Below are positions 57,838-64,000 of a DNA stretch of 64,000 nt, in pieces (position 1 is the first letter of the stretch; each line of letters begins with the position of its first letter). Location: NCBI RefSeq assembly GCF_030445035.2, contig NC_080680.1, positions 101,499,157-101,563,156 of the forward strand. Reading direction: 5' to 3'. Source of the DNA: Dasypus novemcinctus. Taxonomy: Eukaryota > Chordata > Mammalia > Cingulata > Dasypodidae. The notes under the pieces were generated by a model. The model saw only the letters and a list, made by a program, of their open reading frames with translations, had not been told where the DNA came from and ran no database searches. The translations under genes and the position numbers were made by a program.

Positions 57838-57849
57838 ACTACACATTTT
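57838..57849. repeat. Left target duplication of 54-bp L1 stub
   Basis: ACTACACATTTT, repeated exactly at 57904-57915. Confidence 0.92.
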
Positions 57850-57903
57850 TTAAAAATTATTTATTTATTTTTAAAAATTACATTCAAAAAATATGAGGCC
57901 TAC
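57850..57903 (-). mobile_element. Ultra-short L1 3' end (54 bp), antisense
   Basis: On the minus strand: GGCCTCATATTTTTTGAATG then TAATTTTTAAAAATAAATAA, matching the last bases of the L1 3' ends at 780-1087 and 18825-19050. Only about 30 bases of L1 remain before the A-rich tail. A perfect 12-bp target duplication flanks it. Confidence 0.88.
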
Positions 57904-57949
57904 ACTACACATTTTATGTCATCTTTATCATCATCATCACAATCATCTT

Positions 57950-58135
57950 GCTGAGATTTATTGAGAGCTTACTTTGTGCCCATATTAGACTAACAATACC
58001 ATTAAATCATCACACCTTTGGAAGCAGGAATCATTATTCCCATTTTATAAAAGAAAAAACAAATTTAAAGAGAGTTTTTTTTTTCACCTCAGCTAATAGT
58101 TAGAGCTAGAATTAAAACTTATAAGTTTTTTAAAA
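57950..58135 (+). mobile_element. MIR SINE, sense
   Basis: 'tgagatttattgagagctta', 'ctttgtgcccatattagact', 'cattattcccattttataaa', 'cacctcagctaatagttaga'. Confidence 0.7.
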
Positions 58136-58169
58136 TTTCAAAACTGAGGCTCTTAACTACCATGCCATG

Positions 58170-59125
58170 TAGCCTCTAATCCATTGTTCCACTCATTTAT
58201 TCAGCCATTGATTCATTCAACATCTTACAATCACTCAGTATGTGGCAGACTCCTTACTAAGACAATGTTTGATATAATTCCACCTTCCTGGCAAATGAAA
58301 ATGTGTCCCGAAAGACTATGGATTATTTCCTGGGTTCGTTGTCCAAGTACACATATTTCACCCACAGTCCTTACCCCCACCTTTATTCATCCCATCCACT
58401 ACATTCTTACTTATTTTCCCATTTATGAATGAGGAAAACAGAAATGCAATAGTTTTGTTAATTCTCTTAGTGACGGAGCCAAGTTTTCTTGGCTCTGAAG
58501 GACTTGCCCTCCTGACTCAATGCACCATGTACCAAAGGTAATTAGGGCAACTTATTTAAAACTTACGATCTAATTAGCAGCTTTTAATGGTAGTTAATTA
58601 CACAGAGAGCAACAAAGCAGTTACATTTCCAACCAAGCTTTTTCCCAGACTGAGACAGGAACAGGTATTTATTTGGAGTCATAAAGGAGAGGGGACACTA
58701 CAGTTAACATCTAATTACACAGAATTGTTCCTGGCAATTATGAGCAATGTGATTTTATTTATCTGACAATTATAGGGACTTTGCAAAATCTTTGACCTGA
58801 GAGACAGGGATAGGGGACAGAGAACGAATTAAATGCCATGCAGTGTTCAGGCATATTTTAAAAATTACCCAGGTAATTGGAATTTGGAATGTCCATGTTA
58901 AAAAAAGAGGGATAAATACTGTCACTTCTATTAAAGAGGTTAATATAAGGAACACTGGAATAGGGAATATAAATAATGTAAGATTGAATTAATTAATGAA
59001 AACTCTAATTCAAATACCAACTTCTCTACTTGCTAGCTTGGCAGAAAACTAATCACTCAGAGCTCACTTTTCTAAAAATAATATTTACCCTAAGTATCTC
59101 ACGGAGTCAGGAACTCATTTTTCCC
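58170..59125. other. Non-coding, nothing firmly recognised
   Basis: A possible L2-like tail may lie at 58180-58260. The frame at 58184-58432 (82 codons) has no motif. Confidence 0.45.
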
Positions 59126-59129
59126 TCAA

Positions 59130-59365
59130 ATTTATACTACATGAGTCATTATACTAGCAGCAGATTTAGAGAAGTATAAGACATTCTCCCTGTCTTCAAG
59201 GGTATTTAAGTTTAGTAAAAATACAAATATGCAAATAGATAATATTAATAATAATTTTAGGTTCTGTAGAGACTGTTCTGAGACTGTGAAAGAGATTTAT
59301 AACTATATTATTATAATTCAACAAATATTAATTGAGAATTTAGTATATGCTGGGTGCTCTAGTTA
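59130..59365 (-). mobile_element. L2-like tail, antisense
   Basis: 'tctccctgtcttcaagggta', 'tttaagtttagtaaaaatac' and then 'attcaacaaatattaattga', 'gaatttagtatatgctgggt' match reversed L2 wording in two pieces. Confidence 0.45.
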
Positions 59366-59534
59366 TCTGCCTGCTTCTGGAACATACTAATTCCATTAAG
59401 ACTTGAGTAATACAAAGTAGAACCCTGAAGCCTGCTTTTGGTGATTCTGACCCCCAGGCCTTTTTTATGCCTACCCACTTCCTACTATATCTTCTTTAAA
59501 AAAGCTAGTACCTTCTATAGTAAAGTCTAGAATT

Positions 59535-59640
59535 TGGAAATTGACAGATAGCAATGTAACTTCTGTTTCACCTAGTAGTTTTGTAATATTGGGAAACTCA
59601 GTTTCCTCATCTGCAAAATGGCAGGAATGCAGTGCTACTT
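59535..59640 (-). mobile_element. MIR piece, antisense
   Basis: 'cagtttcctcatctgcaaaa' and 'tggcaggaatgcagtgctac', preceded by 'tgtttcacctagtagttttg'. Confidence 0.65.
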
Positions 59641-60174
59641 CTTGAAAGGGCCAAATACCCCCAACTTATTTCATACCCACTCAACATTGTCTTCATTAGG
59701 ATTTCAACCTAATTATCCCCAATGAAATATCAACATCCTTGGAAACTACAATTCTAGGTTTGGAGACAATATATTAATAAAAAAGAAAATGTTTTTAGAG
59801 TTGAACAACCTGGATGTAAATCCTGCTACTGTCAATTAATGTGTCCCTCTTTTCTTTCTTTTTATAATTTGATTTGGTTATACACAGTTATATCACTGAA
59901 ATGCATATTTAGCTCTCTGACATTTCTGGATTTTCTTTGAACATAATGTTGGATATTGAATTTTAGATAAGTGAAATTTAGTGTACAGAAATAGCATATA
60001 ACAGGAAAATGGTTCTAAATTAAGAATCACAAGATTTGTGCCCTAAACCAGGTTGGTCATACCTTGTATGAGAATAGATGAATCATTGTTCCACACTTCT
60101 GTTCCTGAGTTTCTGAAAGGAAGTGCTGGGAGGGAGGGTGGGGATAGGAATCCATGGTCTTTACAAAAAAAGGA

Positions 60175-60640
60175 TTGTGATATTATATATAACATAACAT
60201 TTGCCAACGTAACCATTTTTAAGTATACAATTTGGTGGTATTAATTATGTCCATAATGTGTGCTACTATTACCACCATCCATTACTAAGATATATTCATC
60301 AAAGCAAACAGAAACTTTATACCCATTAAGCCATAATTCCCTACCTCCTCCCCCCAGTCCCTGGTAACCTGTAATCTACTATGAATTTGCTTATTCTACA
60401 TACTTCATATAAAGTGGAATCATAATTTGCCCTTCTGTGTTTGGCATATTTCACTCAAGGTCTTTAAAGTTCATCCACGTTGTGAATGTATCAGAACTTT
60501 ATTCTTTCTTATGGCCAATGAATATTCCATTGTATATAACGTATTTTGTTTATCCATTCATCTCTTGATTGAAACTTAGATGGTTTCCACCTTTTTGGTA
60601 TTGTCAGTTATGCTGCTATTAACGTTAGTGTACAAGTGTC
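60175..60640 (-). mobile_element. L1 3' end, antisense (old L1M type)
   Basis: Standard reversed older-L1 text: 'ttgccaacgtaaccattttt', 'aagtatacaatttggtggta', 'ggaatcataatttgcccttc', 'ttcactcaaggtctttaaag', 'gaatattccattgtatataa', 'gtttatccattcatctcttg', 'ggtttccacctttttggtat'. Confidence 0.75.
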
Positions 60641-61229
60641 ATGATCCTTTTCATTATTAACAATTGATAGTTGTAACATAATTTGATTCTATTTTCACTT
60701 TCTCCTCCTACCTGTAATCTAGAGAATATGGAAAGAGTATTCTTGCCCCCCCCCAAGTAGTACTCATTCTAAAAATATTTTTGTGATAGAAATACTTAGG
60801 AGGAAGGACATGAAAAATTAATGTATTTTTTTAAACTTTTTGTTAGTTTTGGCTTATCAGTAAGAAAGTAAGAGCAAGAACCATGCAACAAAGTTACTTT
60901 GCGTCCCCCATGCTACCTTAGAGTCTGGATACATGTACAATAGTAGGGGAATGATTCCCTCAACTATTTAAAGTGTGATTCCTAATAGGGAGGGAGCATA
61001 AAAACACCTCATATTATCATAAGTAACAAAGGGCTAAATATGTACATAGAAGGTTTTGTTTTAATTGATATTTTATAATCAGAAACCTCTATAATATGGA
61101 TTTTTGAGACTTACTACCACTAAAATGCAAACTCATGATCAGAAAGAAAAAAAAATCTAAAAGCTACCAAATGATCATTGCTAAGCCTGTGTGTGTGCAG
61201 GGATGGGTGGGTGGTGTGGTGGTAAGCAG
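60641..61229. other. Non-coding, nothing recognised
   Basis: No gene or nameable repeat seen. Confidence 0.5.
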
Positions 61230-61330
61230 CCCTTGTGCTGGCTCTAGGCCCAGTTCTACCACTAAATCACTGAGTGATCTCAAGCAAGTCACTTAACCTC
61301 CAATTCTTGTGAACTGGTCATGCCCCAGCA
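61230..61330 (-). mobile_element. MIR piece, antisense
   Basis: 'aggcccagttctaccactaa', 'tgagtgatctcaagcaagtc', 'acttaacctccaattcttgt' follow reversed MIR. Confidence 0.65.
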
Positions 61331-61469
61331 GGGCACTGGCCCAATAAGACTTTCAATTTATGTTCCAAGGCAAGGATTGCTTCTCTTGGAGTAATTCAAA
61401 GTGCTGATTTCAGGCACTAGTTTGTTCTTCATTTTTTTTCTCCCTCTCCACTTTCCTTCTTTGCTTCCC

Positions 61470-62190
61470 TTCTTTCCTTCCATCGATCCATTTATTCAAA
61501 ATACATTTACAGCATTAAACTAGCCATTTTTCTAGACACTAGGGCTTGCACAGAGTAAAGAAAAAAAACAAAAACAAAACAGAAATCCATGTTTTTATGG
61601 AGTTTACAGTCTATTGCAGGTGGAGTCAGATATTGAAAAAAAGCAAAAAAATATTTCAGATGGCAGTCAGTGGTATGGGGAAAACTTGAGCAAGAAAAGG
61701 GAATCAGGAGCATTGGGAACATGCCAGTTGTAGGTGGTCAGTCAGGGAAGGCCTTCATGGGGTGACTTTTAGTCAAGACCCCAAGGAGGAGAGTAAGGCA
61801 AGATGGAAATCTAGGGGAAAACATTCCAGGCAGAGGGAAGAGCAGGGGTAAGTCTTGAGGCAGTGGGTCCATTATTCTTGACAAACAGTAAAGAGGCCAG
61901 ACCTATTGTTTAAGCAGAGTGGGCAAGTGGAAAACGATCTCAAACGAGGCCAGAGGAGTAACCAGTGGCCCTGAAGAGCAGAAAGGGAAGCCACTGGAGG
62001 ACTATGGAAGCAGAGTCACATAATCTGATTTATTTTAACAGGATTGCTGCAGCTGCTGTGAAGAGCAGAGAGGCCATTTTGGGGCTTTTGTAACAGGCTA
62101 GGATGGTCACAGTAGAAGTGATGGGAGGTGGCCAGATATTGAATATTTTTTGAAGGTATTTTTATCCATAATGTTAACTATAGACCCTTC
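61470..62190 (-). mobile_element. L2-like LINE, antisense (copy C)
   Basis: Longest of three copies: 'tcaaaatacatttacagcat', 'tctagacactagggcttgca', 'tttatggagtttacagtcta', 'gtcagggaaggccttcatgg', 'acattccaggcagagggaag', 'cataatctgatttattttaa', 'ggattgctgcagctgctgtg', 'gaatattttttgaaggtatt'. An A-rich stretch at 61558-61580 is extra. Confidence 0.7.
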
Positions 62191-62199
62191 TTCGGAGCT

Positions 62200-63700
62200 A
62201 CTCAGTTACACCAGAGGTTACACATTCTACTAAGAATGAAAATTAACAGGAAATGTTCCTTTCCCTTAAGAAGTGTGTACCTACAGATCTTGGCTTTTAG
62301 CCTCCTATTAAGCCTTCTATGTTTCCTTTTATTCTACAGGTTTTTTTTTTTTTTTTCCCCAATAACCTACCATGGTCCAGATAAATAGATCATACAATAG
62401 TTCATAGTTCAGTGGTGAGAAACACACAAAAGAAGTTATAATAATATATAATTATATAATGGTATGATAGGTGTATCATATAACATAAAATGTTATATGT
62501 AACTGATATCTGAACAAAACTACTCATGATCCAGGTTCTGTTGATTCTGACTCACCACTTCGTAAAGCAATCATATCTGCAGGTTTAGTGTCATCCTAAG
62601 CTATGAGGCATCTAGATTGATCTGATTTCAGCAGCAGCTTCACTTTTTTTCTTCTTTACCATGATCCCATGTATTTCTCACTGCCCGGTTTCCTGACAGC
62701 ATTCCATTAGGAGCCCCACACACCCAAACCAGATTATGCCCAATGAGAGTGTCTGCTCAGAAATTGTATGGAATGAATCTAACCAACTCTGCACTGGAAA
62801 TTCCAGTTTAGTTTAAGCTCAAGTTTTCACAGTCTATATGTATCTATTTTAGAGGGAAGGGAAAAATAGGGCAAATCTCTGAAAAATTGGGGCTCACATA
62901 CAATTTTTTCTCTCTGGAATCTTTGTCACAATATGAAGGGGCCTGATAAAAAAATACATATTAAGGTGTTGATGGTTTAGGCCCTTCTGATCTATTTAAA
63001 CTTCAGAGGTAACTGTCTGCATCATGTGAGTTTAATCCAAAGGAACAAACTGAAAATGACTATCAGAGGCCATGATTCTTGAGTTATACATTTTGGGGGT
63101 GAGTGTTTTCCAGGGATTCCCCTCATAAGGTTGGCTCAGGATAACATAGAATCCTAAAATAGGATTAGAACTTGAGCCATCTATAATATCCTCTTCCAGT
63201 TTCTCAGATAAGGTAACTGATCCAGAAGCACAGTCTATCATAGTCACAAGGTTTACAGATACAGAGCTAGCATCTATCTTAGTTCTACTGACCCTGCATT
63301 ATTCTTTCCCTGTCACACTGTAGGGAGAAAAGTTCTTAACCAATCAATGGTAATATTTGAAGGGTCCCACTTGGAAGAATTCTTCTTCCTTATTATCACA
63401 ATATTTTCATATATAAGAAAATAACCACATTTATGCCCCAAATCCTAAGAAGTGAATACTGATTCTAAAGTTTCCCTTTCTTCTCTATGAAACACATGGG
63501 GAATCACAATAGTTAAAAATCATCAACTCATTCCCCCAGGATATTTCTCTGTTGGAACAGGTCTCTTTCTAAGCAATGAGCTCTAATTTTAGCTTAGCTG
63601 TAAATATATGTTGACCTTATTTTTATACTAATAATTTTAGTTTTTCAGAGAATTTGCTGTTTGTCATGAATATTCCTTCTATCAGAGGATCATTCATCTG
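62200..63700. other. Non-coding, nothing firmly recognised
   Basis: A T run lies at 62341-62356 and AT-rich simple sequence at 62440-62510. A weak MIR-like piece may lie at 63140-63310 ('ccagtttctcagataaggta'). No exon evidence. Confidence 0.45.
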
Positions 63701-63701
63701 A

Positions 63702-63802
63702 GCCAGGATATAGATAGGTAGATAGATGACAATGGATAGATAGATAATATAAGAGAAATATATAGATACAGAGATAAACATACACACACATACACACATA
63801 GG
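63702..63802. repeat. GATA / CA compound microsatellite
   Basis: Imperfect GATA units (ATAGATAGGTAGATAGATGA; GGATAGATAGATAAT; ATATATAGATACAGAGATAA) followed by ACACAC/ATACACAC to 63802. Confidence 0.92.
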
Positions 63803-64000
63803 CACTTAAGTTTTATAGTTACATTGACAAGTTTTAGAATCAATGTCTCAATATGATTCTTTCAAGAACCACATTTAGCTAGCTATCATAAGCTTGTGAA
63901 AATATTTAGAGAGCAAAAGAAACATTTCAAAGTAGAATAGATTTATTAACAGATGAGTATATAGTAAGTATATTACTATATTATTAGTATTGTATACTAT

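Noticed and set aside
1..64000. CRISPR arrays, operons, bacterial or phage systems
   Set aside because: No regularly spaced direct repeats, no long open frames and a dense mammalian repeat background.

Overview
This window is vertebrate nuclear DNA from a placental mammal, almost certainly an armadillo-type xenarthran (Dasypus or a close relative). The key evidence is many copies of the tRNA-derived DAS SINE family, known from armadillos, in three forms: short monomers, A-linked dimers, and the long DAS-III form ending in a G run. These sit with LINE-1 copies whose 3' ends do not match the common human or rodent types I know, on a background of older mammal-wide repeats (MIR, L2, MER5, MLT1, HAL1). 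I found no functional protein-coding gene, convincing exon, structural RNA gene or CRISPR array. Every open frame I could identify is a retrotransposon remnant; the others are short and look like chance.

Layout. 1-7.1 kb: unique sequence with a 5'-truncated L1 3' end, MIR, L2 and MER5 fragments and an antisense DAS-III SINE. 7.13-14.55 kb: a near full-length L1 on the minus strand, broken by a processed endogenous-retrovirus transcript and by DAS SINEs. 14.55-17.5 kb: spacer. 17.5-23.25 kb: a second L1 on the plus strand, 3'-truncated and broken by three later insertions. 23.25-28 kb: AT-rich sequence and a HAL1 element. 28.27-28.82 and 49.95-50.52 kb: two solo LTRs of one family, both antisense. 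29-34 kb: MIR and L2 copies and a second DAS-III. 35.6-37.7 kb: a decayed coding-like sequence beside an antisense L1 fragment. 39-41.4 kb: HAL1/L1 ORF1 remnant with a dimeric SINE. 43.6-45.4 kb: long non-coding repeat with an L1-like tail. 45.4-64 kb: old LTRs, MIR, L2, hAT pieces, microsatellites and a 54-bp L1 stub.

Nothing here forms an operon, pathway or unknown host system. The content is a layered record of retrotransposition: many insertions can be ordered because they interrupt one another and many have target-site duplications readable by eye. The most interesting points are an L1-mobilised ERV transcript with an internal polypurine tract, the same Asp-to-Asn change at the reverse transcriptase active site of both L1s, an unusual SINE at the 5' junction of the first L1, and the matched pair of solo LTRs. 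Family names are from recognition, not a database search; limits of old elements are approximate to tens of bases.
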